Of a stretch of 64,000 bases of DNA, positions 18,221 to 27,303 are shown in pieces. Location: contig NZ_JFFR01000031.1 of assembly GCF_000695685.1 (NCBI RefSeq), forward strand, positions 32,475 to 96,474, written 5' to 3'. Source of the stretch: Vibrio fortis (GTDB lineage Bacteria > Pseudomonadota > Gammaproteobacteria > Enterobacterales > Vibrionaceae). The stretch's first letter is position 1. Each line of letters begins with the position of its first letter. Below the pieces are notes generated by a model, which worked only from the letters and a program-made list of their open reading frames with translations, searched no databases and had not been told where the DNA came from. The position numbers and the translations under genes are program-made.

Positions 18221-18568
18221 TTATTCTCGTTTACACCAGTCACCAGAAAGAATCTCTCGTTGCTCAGTTAAATCAAACTGATACAAATAAACCCACGCTA
18301 ATCCAAATATAGTCTCAATTTGTTCACGACGGTACTCAATAGGTACATCTTCGAGCCGATCGAGCGAAGCCAAAACATCGTCGTTGACTATATAGACCTC
18401 CCCAACCACTTTTTTCTTTCCGAAAATCATGCCTGGATATCGACCTAAATCGTAAAGTGCAAATTGAGGCGGGGTTATCCAATCACCTAACTTCTTACTC
18501 TGCTTTAAAAAATGATGGTTATGTTGCCCTTTTCTCAGAGTCCCATACACAAACACCAGGTGTGACAT
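18221..18568 (-). CDS. ytfP: Gamma-glutamylcyclotransferase-like protein YtfP
   Basis: Small protein of the AIG2/GGCT fold; the E. coli relative YtfP has no firmly established substrate. The 115 residues from the chosen ATG begin with the family signature VFVYGTLRKGQHNH and contain the conserved LYDLGRYPG and GEVY segments. An ATG eight codons upstream touches the tamB stop, but the inner ATG aligns with the family and has GGAG ahead of it. The order tamA-tamB-ytfP is conserved. Confidence 0.88.
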   Translation of the reverse strand: MSHLVFVYGTLRKGQHNHHFLKQSKKLGDWITPPQFALYDLGRYPGMIFGKKKVVGEVYIVNDDVLASLDRLEDVPIEYRREQIETIFGLAWVYLYQFDLTEQREILSGDWCKRE

Positions 18569-18592
18569 CGCTAATCCCACTCCATCAAACAA

Positions 18593-21500
18593 TTACTCAA
18601 ACTCGAATTGATAGAGCAGGTCTACCGCGCTGTCTACACCAGAAACCGCTTCTACGTACAAGTCCTGCATCAAACGATAACGCACTGTGAATTCCCCCAG
18701 AGAATCGAAGATACCAACACCGTATTTCACTTGTAAGCCTGGAAGAATGTAGCCGCTTACCGTGACTTGTGAGTCTTCGCCTGAGCCTGCGGTATCAAGT
18801 TGAAGGTCTTGAACACCAAAGGCCTCACCAATCTCTCCCACCACTTTACCGCTTTTAGCTAAACTCAGGCCGATTAAGGTCGTAGTCATCGAGCCACTGC
18901 CCGCTTCACCATCGATATCTTGTCCACGAAGTAGATACGACAATGCGTTAGCTTGTGGCATCGAAGGATCGGAGTAAATGTCAATTTTTGGCTCCGTTGC
19001 TGGGCCTGTCACTCGAACCCCCGCCGTCACGTCATCTTGTGTATTGTCAGGATTTCGAATCGCATTGATCGCGACATAAGGCTGATCTGGTGGACCATTC
19101 ATTAAGATCTTACCCTCTTTGATGATCAGATCCTGTCCAAATGATTGATATGTACCATCAACGATGTTGACCTCACCGGTAATAAACGGTCCCTGGTCTC
19201 GTTGCGCGACATTCAGCTTACCCACTAGGTCACCCTCTAGACCAAATGCAGACAATTTAAAGTCATCACCAATCGAGATATTAATATTGGTTTCTACATT
19301 AAACGGAACTTTAGTTTCGCCTTCAGGTTGCAGATCTTTATTGAGAATCACCTGATCAGAAGAGACACCAACGGCACTCGGTGGTAGCTCTTCAACAACA
19401 ATACGTCCCCAAGGCAGTGAAATATCACCCGTGATACGCGCAAGCTTTGGAGAGATATCTATCGTCATATCAGGCACAACTTTCACTTTGACCATTGGCG
19501 GTACATCGACCATCAAGTCATCGGCAAACACTCGCACCTGAGTGCTCCATGCTTCAAGATCTTGCCATTGCCCTTTACCTTCAACGTCCAATTGACCATC
19601 AGGGGTAACAATCGCAGCATCGAGATTGGCACTGTATCCATCGAAGTCGAGTCCAATACGACCGTCTTTGATATCCACAGGCGTGATATCTCCCTTAACT
19701 TGCATGTCATCTACCATAAATGAGCCGAAGACTTGCGGGTGCATCAGCGAGCCTTTTACCTTGAGGTCACTCGACAAGTGGGCTTGCAACAAGCTGTATT
19801 CACCTAACAGTGGTGCAAGAAAATCCAGATGGAACGTACTGAGCTGCAGCGCCGCCTCAACTTGCTTGTCTTCAACAACTACATCAGGAAGAACCAAAGA
19901 GCCAGTCAGGTCTCCGTTATCAGTTACGTCAAGTAGCCAATCTGCCTCAAGTCGATTGTCTTTTAGCTTGGCGTTTACTTTAATGCTCTCCCAACCTAAT
20001 GTGATCGACTCTCCCGCATCTTGAATGACTTGCCCTTTCGGCAGTTCAATTTGAGCACTAACTTCAGGTGCCAGTTTCTCATCCCATTTAGCCTCAGCTT
20101 GCACATTAACTGAGCCTGTTAGCTGTGTTGCCTTAGGGATAAACTGTTTAACCTGTTCAAAGTCAAAATCAGTAATCGCAAGCTTGGCCGTACCAGATTT
20201 ACCCGCTCGAATATCTTCGGTCAGACAGACACTTGAATCAGCTTGCAACCAACAGTGTGCAGCAACATCCGCAAACTGCTTATCGATATCCGCAGTGATA
20301 GCCACGGGCTTCTCAAGTCGCCATGGCCCCTGCTCCGTTGAAAGCGTCACGCGCTCAAGTGCACCTTTCCAAACCATTGATGGCTTCTGAACCAATTCGC
20401 CTGAGATAGCGAGGCTGGTTGATACGATGTCGGAAACAACATCCAGAGTGAGCTTGTGACTCTTCTCACCACCATCCACTTTTAACTCAACACTTTCCAC
20501 CTTCTGTTCTTGGTAGCTGATGCCATTCGCTTTAAGCACAATATCTGCTTGAGGTGCTGGCAACGGCGTTACAGAGCCATTCAGAGCTAAACTGTCCAGT
20601 GTTGCTTCGTCTTTCCATTTAACGCTATTAATGTTCAGGCCTAAATCGACATTTGGCTCTTTCATAGGCCCTGATAGCGCGATATCACCAACCAACGTAC
20701 CTCTCAAATCAGGAACACTTTTCACCAGCTCTGGAAAATCAATAGCAACATCCATATCCCATTGCTTATCCAGCTTACCAACCACATTAATCGCGTTGAC
20801 ACCGTGCGATAGGCGCAGCCCTGAAGTTTCAACACTCGGTTCTCCGGAGGCTGTTTTATCTGACGCAGAGAGCTGACCTTTAATGTTGAGTGGGTACTCT
20901 CTTAAGATGCCATCGATATCTAAAGTTGGTAGTTCCACTTGCCAACCACCAACCTCAGTTAAGCTGCCAGATGTCTTGAGGTTGCCACTGATATCCCCTT
21001 CAGCCTCTGGCCATTGCAATCCAGGTTGAATATGCTGCAAACCAATGTCAGCCTGCCAGTTCACTAGCTCTTTCCAGTTGGCCTTAACTGCACCAGTGAC
21101 ATGCCCGCCCAATGTCGCAATATCAAGGCGCTGTAAGTCAATATGCTCAGTGCTACCTGCACCTTCAACATCAAGACTGATATCTGGGATATCTTTACCC
21201 TTGGCGTTAGCATCTAGGTTTAGCTGAAAACCTTCCAATGAACCGTTGGTTTTTAACTGTTTAATGGCAACCTGATAGTCACTATTGCCCTTCAATGGCC
21301 ATTGCGCTTTGCCGTCATTCAATTCGAGGTCAAAAGGCAGTGTTGGCTCTAAAGGTTTAAGTTCGCCAGATAGCTTAGCTTCAATCAACTCTGATAACGT
21401 GGCATCCAGCGTTAGCTCTTCCACACTGCCTTTCGCTGATAATTGAAGCTTCTGCCCTGCCACGTCGGTCTCTTTAACTAGGGCTGAGAGGTCAAGTTCA

Positions 21501-22348
21501 AGAGGGTACCCTCCTTTCAGCTGCACCTTTGCTTCAAGGTCTGCCTCAGCCTGTGGCATATCCAGCTCAAGTGCTTGTACATCGACATCATGCTCACCCA
21601 CTTTCGCTTCAAGTCCTAGGTGATTTACGATGATTGGCGTCTCTTGTTCAAGTTTAAAGCGATTCAAATCAAAGCGTTCAAGAGCGACCGTCAACGGAAT
21701 CCATACTTCTGGTAAAACAATCGCTTCAGCTTCCTTAGCCGTTTCCGGTTTTGCATCCTCTTCAACCGAAGGCTCTGTTTCAGCGAGCTTAACGGTAAGG
21801 TCATCGAATACGGTAGGGGAGATAGTTAACACGTCCCCCTTCATATTCATCGCGGTTGAAAAACGTTGCCAATCAATCTTGTTTCCCAGAATATCGAGAG
21901 AGATATCGTCAAAATTCACACGATTAAGAGTGATAGGTAATGGCGTCGAGATAGAGGTTAACGGTGCTGTTGGTTCTGCTTCTTCCTCTGCAGGCGGTGG
22001 AAGTTCAGTAAAGGCGAAATCGAGCCCTTGTAGAGTCAGCTCATCAACACAAACTTGAGGGTCCAACAGACATCTTGGATTGATCGCCAACTCAATCTTG
22101 TCGAGCTGAGTGTTGATGTGCAGGCTTTCATCGACAAATTGAACGTTGTGAAGGCTAAAACGAGGGAAAAGCGCCCCTTTAGTACTCTCAACTTTGAGTT
22201 GTGGTAAAGCCTTTTCGGCTCCCCAAAGTACGGCATTTAAACCCGGGTTGGTGAATAGAGCGAGACCAACTAAGGTCAGAACTAGCAGCAAAATAGAGAC
22301 GATAGAGATCGAAGTCCATTTGAAAATTTTGCCAATCACTTTAATCAT
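18593..22348 (-). CDS. tamB: Translocation and assembly module subunit TamB
   Basis: Very large inner-membrane-anchored protein (1251 residues) that spans the periplasm and, with TamA, supports outer-membrane protein insertion and phospholipid transport. It has one N-terminal membrane helix (about 13-37), a long body of repeated short beta-strands like AsmA/VPS13-type lipid conduits, and the C-terminal DUF490/TamB domain with the final beta-barrel-like strand YLLYQFEFE type ending. It overlaps tamA by four bases. Confidence 0.95.
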   Translation of the reverse strand: MIKVIGKIFKWTSISIVSILLLVLTLVGLALFTNPGLNAVLWGAEKALPQLKVESTKGALFPRFSLHNVQFVDESLHINTQLDKIELAINPRCLLDPQVCVDELTLQGLDFAFTELPPPAEEEAEPTAPLTSISTPLPITLNRVNFDDISLDILGNKIDWQRFSTAMNMKGDVLTISPTVFDDLTVKLAETEPSVEEDAKPETAKEAEAIVLPEVWIPLTVALERFDLNRFKLEQETPIIVNHLGLEAKVGEHDVDVQALELDMPQAEADLEAKVQLKGGYPLELDLSALVKETDVAGQKLQLSAKGSVEELTLDATLSELIEAKLSGELKPLEPTLPFDLELNDGKAQWPLKGNSDYQVAIKQLKTNGSLEGFQLNLDANAKGKDIPDISLDVEGAGSTEHIDLQRLDIATLGGHVTGAVKANWKELVNWQADIGLQHIQPGLQWPEAEGDISGNLKTSGSLTEVGGWQVELPTLDIDGILREYPLNIKGQLSASDKTASGEPSVETSGLRLSHGVNAINVVGKLDKQWDMDVAIDFPELVKSVPDLRGTLVGDIALSGPMKEPNVDLGLNINSVKWKDEATLDSLALNGSVTPLPAPQADIVLKANGISYQEQKVESVELKVDGGEKSHKLTLDVVSDIVSTSLAISGELVQKPSMVWKGALERVTLSTEQGPWRLEKPVAITADIDKQFADVAAHCWLQADSSVCLTEDIRAGKSGTAKLAITDFDFEQVKQFIPKATQLTGSVNVQAEAKWDEKLAPEVSAQIELPKGQVIQDAGESITLGWESIKVNAKLKDNRLEADWLLDVTDNGDLTGSLVLPDVVVEDKQVEAALQLSTFHLDFLAPLLGEYSLLQAHLSSDLKVKGSLMHPQVFGSFMVDDMQVKGDITPVDIKDGRIGLDFDGYSANLDAAIVTPDGQLDVEGKGQWQDLEAWSTQVRVFADDLMVDVPPMVKVKVVPDMTIDISPKLARITGDISLPWGRIVVEELPPSAVGVSSDQVILNKDLQPEGETKVPFNVETNINISIGDDFKLSAFGLEGDLVGKLNVAQRDQGPFITGEVNIVDGTYQSFGQDLIIKEGKILMNGPPDQPYVAINAIRNPDNTQDDVTAGVRVTGPATEPKIDIYSDPSMPQANALSYLLRGQDIDGEAGSGSMTTTLIGLSLAKSGKVVGEIGEAFGVQDLQLDTAGSGEDSQVTVSGYILPGLQVKYGVGIFDSLGEFTVRYRLMQDLYVEAVSGVDSAVDLLYQFEFE

Positions 22349-24057
22349 AACTCAGGCCCTAAAGTGAAGTGTATTTGGAATTCATCACCCGGATCGGCAT
22401 CCAAGCCCCAAGCAAAGTCGAGACTCACAGGCCCTACCGGAGATGCCCAACGAATACCAACACCGGTACCCGCTTTTAAATCAGGCGTATCATTAAAGGC
22501 GTCACCAATGTCATAAAACATCGCCCCCCACCAGTTGCCATAAAGGCGATATTGGTACTCAAAACTCGCTGTGGTCATAAACTTCGCACCAGTTAGAGCG
22601 TTGCTCTCATCTACGGGGGAGATAGACTCATAGCCGTAACCACGAAGGCTATTATCACCACCCACAAAGAATCGCAGAGATGGAGATAGCTTTTCAAATT
22701 CATCCGCAAAGTTAGCACCATATTCTAAGCGCGTTAGACCGCGATGGTTTTCGCCAAGGCTACGAATCCAAGCCGTCCTGCCCTGAAAACGAATCACCTT
22801 AGTTTCAGAAAGCAGCGAATCATCCCCTGCTTCCAGCATAATGGTTTGCTTATCACCCCACATCGGCATCGCACCACCGCGAGTACGCGTACGAGAAAAA
22901 GAGATACCCGGCAGTACAAACTGCGCGACATCATCTTGAAGGCCCTGTTCATAGTTCTCTAATAAATAACGAACGAATACAGTGCGCTGCCAACCGTTAT
23001 CTAAACGCCAAAAACGCTCAAGTTTCAGGTTGGACTCCAGGCTCTTGGTATCTCGATTGTCAACATTCTTCATACCGTAAGTAACTTGATAGTAGTCATT
23101 GAGTACGTCATCAAGCGGTATTCTGTAGCTGGCAGTAATGGTCTGCTCTGGCTTCGAGATAGAGAGGCTGCTATTGAAGCTGTGACCGCTGCTATTTACC
23201 CACGGTTTTTTCCACTTCAGGCTGCCTTTAACCCCTAGGTCGGTAGAGACACCTATACCGGTTTCGAGCTGATTTCGAGCCTGAGGCGCTAAGCTCACCT
23301 TCATTGGTATTTCACGACCGTTACCCAATTCGGCAAGGTCGGGTTCAACAAACACGGAAGAGAACCAATCGGTATTAGATAAGTTCTGATTGTATTCACC
23401 GACCTTGGCGATCTCATAAGGCTGACCTTGCTCAAACGGCTTCAATGACTGAACCTTATCCTCTTCAATCTGACTGCCTGTTACGGTCGTTTCACCAAAG
23501 TGATAACGAATACCGCTGTCATAATGTAAACGAACATAAGCGCGGTTAAGTTCAGGGGCAACCTCAAGACGACTCAGTTCGTAATTGCCATCAAAGTAAC
23601 CCTTGGCTAACCCTAGGTTGCGCATTGATGATTTAAGCGAGTCGTAGTGGCTATGATTCAACACCTTGCCTTTTTGAAGGTTACTTTTTGCAACTAATGC
23701 TAAGAAGTCAGGATCGTTTTCCGCTTCTCCGGAGATAACGATATCAGAGGTGTAGATAACAACAGGCTCACCAGGCTTAACGTTCACTAAGAGTTCGCTG
23801 TCATCTTCAGAAGGCGTAAAGGTGATTTCAGGGTGGTAATAACCCAAAGCATTTACTGCTTCTTTGATCATTGATTCTAAACGAGACTGAAAACGCAAAG
23901 ATACAGAATACTCTTCTTCCGGGATAGCGCTCAGGTAGGCATCGACATTATCTTCAAGCGCCCCATCCAGTCCCTCAATTTCAAGAGAGACATCGGCAAA
24001 GGCAAAGCTTGAGGAGAGCAAGGTGCCAATCAGAACTGGTAAAGTTTTTCTTATCAT
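22345..24057 (-). CDS. tamA: Translocation and assembly module outer-membrane protein TamA
   Basis: Omp85-family outer-membrane protein. The 570 residues begin with a signal peptide (about 1-21), continue with three POTRA domains (to about 265) and end with a 16-strand barrel with the conserved segments RFFVGGDNSLRGYGYESISP and DIGDAFND. The last residues are hydrophobic/aromatic strand-like. It overlaps the tamB start by four bases, so the two subunits are co-translated. Confidence 0.95.
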   Translation of the reverse strand: MIRKTLPVLIGTLLSSSFAFADVSLEIEGLDGALEDNVDAYLSAIPEEEYSVSLRFQSRLESMIKEAVNALGYYHPEITFTPSEDDSELLVNVKPGEPVVIYTSDIVISGEAENDPDFLALVAKSNLQKGKVLNHSHYDSLKSSMRNLGLAKGYFDGNYELSRLEVAPELNRAYVRLHYDSGIRYHFGETTVTGSQIEEDKVQSLKPFEQGQPYEIAKVGEYNQNLSNTDWFSSVFVEPDLAELGNGREIPMKVSLAPQARNQLETGIGVSTDLGVKGSLKWKKPWVNSSGHSFNSSLSISKPEQTITASYRIPLDDVLNDYYQVTYGMKNVDNRDTKSLESNLKLERFWRLDNGWQRTVFVRYLLENYEQGLQDDVAQFVLPGISFSRTRTRGGAMPMWGDKQTIMLEAGDDSLLSETKVIRFQGRTAWIRSLGENHRGLTRLEYGANFADEFEKLSPSLRFFVGGDNSLRGYGYESISPVDESNALTGAKFMTTASFEYQYRLYGNWWGAMFYDIGDAFNDTPDLKAGTGVGIRWASPVGPVSLDFAWGLDADPGDEFQIHFTLGPEL

Positions 24058-24225
24058 GATTAATTGGGAGAAGTTATCAATACGTTAAGAATCAAAGGGA
24101 GATCATACCGCTAATTCAATAGCGCGTCTGTAATAATTCAAGCAATAAAACGGTCTAATTTAAAGAGTTACTCGTATATTTAAAGACAGTTAACGCGTAT
24201 AGATACCTCTAAAAGGAACATAGCA

Positions 24226-24855
24226 ATGCTCAATAAACAACAAATGGTTTCTGAAGAAACAGCCTTGCCTGGGAACTCATACCCGATCACAGTCTCAGAA
24301 CCACATTTCGTGAATCAAAGTGATCTGCTTGCTCCACCCACTTCAGGGCAACAAGAGATACTGCTTGGCCTTGGATGTTTTTGGGGGGCTGAGCGCTTGT
24401 TTTGGCAACTTGAAGGGGTCGTTTCAACCTCTGTAGGGTATGCTGGCGGCTTCACTCATAACCCGACATACCAACAAGTATGTACAGGTCAAACAGGTCA
24501 TACGGAAGTCGTGCGTGTGGTCTTTGACCCAAGTATCTTACCTCTTGAAGCACTGCTTAAAACTTTCTGGGAAAGTCATGACCCAACCCAAGGCATGCGT
24601 CAAGGAAATGATCTCGGCACTCAATACCGCTCTGCGATCTACACCTTTAGCAACGAACAGCAATCCATTGCTGAATCTTCAAAGCAGAGCTATCAACAAG
24701 CGATGCAAGCTGCGCGAGGTTCAGAGATCACAACGGAGGTACTGCCAGCTGGTGAGTACTTCTATGCCGAAGATTACCACCAACAATATCTTGCTAAAAA
24801 TCCAAACGGTTATTGCGGATTGGGCGGAACTGGGGTCTGCTTCCCACCTCAGTAA
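24226..24855 (+). CDS. msrA: Peptide methionine sulfoxide reductase MsrA
   Basis: Repairs oxidised methionine (S-sulfoxide) in proteins. The 209 residues carry the active-site motif GLGCFWGAERLFW with Cys51, and the C-terminal NPNGYCGLGGTGVCFP resolving-cysteine region. AAAAGGAAC precedes the ATG. It is divergent from tamA, the same neighbourhood as in E. coli. Confidence 0.96.
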   Translation: MLNKQQMVSEETALPGNSYPITVSEPHFVNQSDLLAPPTSGQQEILLGLGCFWGAERLFWQLEGVVSTSVGYAGGFTHNPTYQQVCTGQTGHTEVVRVVFDPSILPLEALLKTFWESHDPTQGMRQGNDLGTQYRSAIYTFSNEQQSIAESSKQSYQQAMQAARGSEITTEVLPAGEYFYAEDYHQQYLAKNPNGYCGLGGTGVCFPPQ

Positions 24856-24879
24856 ATAAATCATTAACCGATACAAACA

Positions 24880-24910
24880 AAAAAGGGCTTTGATACATCA
24901 AGCCCTTTCA
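24880..24910. terminator. Bidirectional terminator between msrA and ytfK
   Basis: AAAGGGCT / AGCCCTTT stem extended by TGAT/ATCA with one bulge; A-run to the left and T-run to the right serve convergent msrA and ytfK. Confidence 0.85.
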
Positions 24911-24935
24911 TTCCAACCATTGAAATCAATGTGTA

Positions 24936-25136
24936 CTACATCGACATGCAAGCGATGGTGCCATTCACTTCTTTAAATACATTAAGCTTTTTTTGATCCG
25001 TCACTTCAGGAAGAAGGACTTTTCCTTGGTCGAATCTGAATTCACCGATACCTTCGATGCTGAATTGACCTTTGAACAGGACTTTAACGAAACGCGCCAC
25101 TTGACGAGGGCGGTAAGTAGAAAACTCACGTAGCAT
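24936..25136 (-). CDS. ytfK: DUF1107 family protein YtfK
   Basis: Small basic protein (66 residues from the chosen start). It matches YtfK/DUF1107: the RPRQVARFVKVLFKGQF and FRFDQGKVLLP segments are characteristic. In E. coli YtfK stimulates SpoT-dependent ppGpp accumulation on phosphate or fatty-acid starvation; the same role here is inferred by homology. I use the ATG at 25136 because GAGG lies seven bases before it; an ATG nine codons earlier is possible. Confidence 0.85.
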   Translation of the reverse strand: MLREFSTYRPRQVARFVKVLFKGQFSIEGIGEFRFDQGKVLLPEVTDQKKLNVFKEVNGTIACMSM

Positions 25137-25387
25137 AGACAACCTCAATTCCTTTGAGTACAACAGTTTGTGATCAGCTCTTCACTTTTGAGCAAAGCAC
25201 AAATAACAGCCATTTCCGTTGGCTGACAGCAAGAAAACCTGTCGATTCCCTTGATATAGTTGCATTATACCCTTTAGTAACAACTCCGCAACACCTTTCA
25301 ACGACGTACGATAAAAAAGTAAGCGAGGCATTTTATTTATTTCATATTATACTTCGAGGGCAAACCAACAAGCGGAACAAAAATATA

Positions 25388-25939
25388 ATGAAAAACAAAA
25401 CTCTACTGGCTTTATTAGCCGCAGCCTCTCCAATCTTCGCCAATGCTCACAACCTATCAGTCGGCGAAACCCTACCACCAGTTAGCGTCACTGCTCACGG
25501 TGAAATCACTCTAAATGACGGTTCAACAGGCTATCAAGCTTGGGCAACCACAGACATGTTGGGTAAAGTTCGCGTTGTTCAAGCGATTGCCGGACGCAGC
25601 AGCTCTAAAGAGCTCAACGCACCTCTAATGGCAGCAATTACCGCGTCTAAATTCCCAGAAGATGCATACCAAACCACGACCATCATCAACCAAGATGATG
25701 CGATTTGGGGTACTGGATCTTTTGTAAAATCTTCAGCTGAGAGCAGCAAGGAAGAGTTTCCTTGGTCTTCAATGGTACTGGATGAAGAAGGTACCGCGGC
25801 ATCGGCCTGGGCTCTAAAAGAAGAGAGCTCTGCAATTATCGTCCAAGACAAACAAGGTAAGGTCCTGTTTGTAAAAGAAGGGGCGTTAAACGAAACCGAA
25901 GTCTCTGAAGTTATTCAACTTATTAAAGCAAATCTTTAA
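25388..25939 (+). CDS. ytfJ: YtfJ family periplasmic protein
   Basis: Predicted periplasmic protein of unknown function (183 residues) with a thioredoxin-like transcriptional-regulator annotation in the family. A signal peptide covers about 1-21 (ending IFANA), followed by the YtfJ domain. There is no CxxC motif. The start at 25388 gives a normal signal peptide; the open frame extends far upstream but overlaps the ytfK promoter region. Its downstream stem is also a Zur-type palindrome. Confidence 0.88.
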   Translation: MKNKTLLALLAAASPIFANAHNLSVGETLPPVSVTAHGEITLNDGSTGYQAWATTDMLGKVRVVQAIAGRSSSKELNAPLMAAITASKFPEDAYQTTTIINQDDAIWGTGSFVKSSAESSKEEFPWSSMVLDEEGTAASAWALKEESSAIIVQDKQGKVLFVKEGALNETEVSEVIQLIKANL

Positions 25940-25970
25940 TAATAATTACTCTCTTTTACGAGATTTCTTG

Positions 25971-26008
25971 AAAGGACGTTGTTATATTATAACAACGTCC
26001 TTTTTCTT
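25971..26008 (+). terminator. ytfJ terminator that embeds a perfect Zur-type operator
   Basis: Bases 25971-25986 (AAAGGACGTTGTTATA) and 25988-26003 (TATAACAACGTCCTTT) are exact reverse complements around a single T, followed by a T-rich tail: a standard intrinsic terminator for ytfJ. Confidence 0.85.
25978..25996 (+). promoter_or_regulatory. Zur box of the zinc uptake cluster
   Basis: The centre reads TGTTATATTATAACA, an exact match to the core of the gammaproteobacterial Zur operator (TGTTATA-N-TATAACA). It lies 30 bases before the DUF2607 start, where repressor would block the zinc genes. Zinc-replete cells should keep the cluster off. Confidence 0.85.
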
Positions 26009-26025
26009 TTTTGGTTTAATTCATC

Positions 26026-26319
26026 ATGATCTGGCGAGCCCACTCACTCACAATTAGACGTTCCGTCCTGTGCATGCTCGGGTTAATGATCATGTTGTCG
26101 TGGTCCGTGGCGCACCACATCGTAGATGCCGATCCGGAACATCACGCTCATCATCAATGTGAACTGTTTTCAGCCAGTCAGTTGGGGTTCGCGCACGATT
26201 TACCACAACTTCCTGAATTAAATATCGATTTCATTGTCCTATCCAATGAACCAGCTCGTAAGCTACAAAGACTGTACTTTGCTTATCTCGCCCGTTCACC
26301 ACCCATGAAGATAACTTAA
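26026..26319 (+). CDS. DUF2607 protein, first gene of the zinc cluster
   Basis: A 97-residue protein with one N-terminal hydrophobic segment (about 12-30) and a short histidine-rich patch (AHHIVDADPEHHAHHQC, 29-45) that could bind metal. It matches the Vibrio-specific DUF2607 family. It directly follows the Zur box and precedes zrgA by 45 bases, so a role in zinc acquisition is likely from context; the biochemical function is unknown. Confidence 0.75.
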   Translation: MIWRAHSLTIRRSVLCMLGLMIMLSWSVAHHIVDADPEHHAHHQCELFSASQLGFAHDLPQLPELNIDFIVLSNEPARKLQRLYFAYLARSPPMKIT

Positions 26320-26364
26320 TCATTTAATCTGTTTTTAATTTATCTTTTTATTTAGGAATACCCA

Positions 26365-27147
26365 ATGAAACCTTCTATTTTAGCCGTTGTTATCGGCATG
26401 ACAGTATCTGCTACAGCTATCGCTGAGGATCACTTTCGCTCTCATGATGCTCACGTTCACGGAGAGGTTGAAGTCAATATCGCTCAAGACGGCCAAGAGC
26501 TTTTGGTTGAAGTAACCGCTCCGGGTGCAGACGTTGTTGGTTTTGAGCACGCTCCGCAAACACCAGAGCAAGTGGCGGCACTAGAAAAAGCGACAGCACT
26601 ACTGAACCAACCGAGCAAGCTATTCGCGTTTGAAGGCGCGGATTGTACGCTAGAGTACAAGTCTGTGACTCATACTTTGGGTGAAGATGATCATGAAGGC
26701 CATGACCACGACCATGAAGGTCACGATCACGACAAACACGATCATCATGACCACGAAGGTCACGACCATGATAAACACGATCATCATGACCACGAAGGTC
26801 ACGACCATGACAAACACGATCATGATGGCCACGAAGGTCACGACCATGACAAGCACGATCATGATGACCACAAAGGCCACGACCATGACAAGCACGATCA
26901 TGATGACCACAAAGGCCACGACCATGACAAACACGATCATCATGACCACGACCATGCTGCAGGTGGACACGGTGAGTTCACAATCGAATACCACTACCAA
27001 TGTTCAAACGTGGCTAAGCTAGACACAGTTGAAACACAATGGTTCTCTAACTTTGCCAATACAGAGTCTATTACTGTGAACCTATTAACGGATCGCGCGC
27101 AGACTCAACAGAAGCTAACGCCAAGCAACACTAGCTTCCGTTTCTAA
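26365..27147 (+). CDS. zrgA: Zinc uptake protein ZrgA (DUF2796), histidine-rich
   Basis: Periplasmic zinc-binding protein of a Vibrio zinc importer known as Zrg. The 260 residues have a signal peptide (about 1-20), an N-terminal DUF2796 domain, a central histidine/aspartate-rich region (108-197) and a C-terminal part of the same domain with Cys213. The centre holds six 13-residue repeats of the type EGHDHDKHDHHDH (118-195). Zur site upstream and ABC genes downstream support the role. Confidence 0.87.
   Translation: MKPSILAVVIGMTVSATAIAEDHFRSHDAHVHGEVEVNIAQDGQELLVEVTAPGADVVGFEHAPQTPEQVAALEKATALLNQPSKLFAFEGADCTLEYKSVTHTLGEDDHEGHDHDHEGHDHDKHDHHDHEGHDHDKHDHHDHEGHDHDKHDHDGHEGHDHDKHDHDDHKGHDHDKHDHDDHKGHDHDKHDHHDHDHAAGGHGEFTIEYHYQCSNVAKLDTVETQWFSNFANTESITVNLLTDRAQTQQKLTPSNTSFRF
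26716..26949 (+). repeat. Six 39-bp tandem repeats in zrgA
   Basis: Six in-frame 39-bp units encode EGHDHDKHDHHDH and close variants. Units one and two are almost identical, and the fourth and fifth differ mainly by Glu-to-Lys at the first position, which suggests expansion by slippage. The repeats add about 40 histidines. Confidence 0.92.
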
Positions 27148-27177
27148 TATTTCATTGATATAGAAACACAACGTACA

Positions 27178-27205
27178 GCAGCCAAGTGAGCACTCACTTG
27201 GCTGC
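27178..27205. terminator. 28-bp perfect palindrome between zrgA and the ABC ATPase
   Basis: GCAGCCAAGTGAG and CTCACTTGGCTGC flank a CA loop, 31 bases after the zrgA stop. Only a weak T tail follows, so it may be a partial terminator or an mRNA-stabilising stem that sets more ZrgA than transporter. Confidence 0.6.
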
Positions 27206-27303
27206 CTTGCTCTCATAGAAACAGAGTCGCTCAAATAGTGATTCATAGAGCAATTCCCTAGAATATCGATTTAAGCAAAACCGCTTAGCGAGTAGGAGCT
27301 TAT

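Noticed and set aside
25154..25387. N-terminal extension of ytfJ by 78 codons
   Set aside because: The family protein has its signal peptide at 25388; the extension overlaps the ytfK start region and has no homologous pattern.
26650..27000. Long antisense reading frame over the zrgA repeats rich in Val and Met
   Set aside because: It is the mirror of the His/Asp codons (CAT/GAC give ATG/GTC on the other strand), has no ribosome-binding site and lies fully in a real gene.
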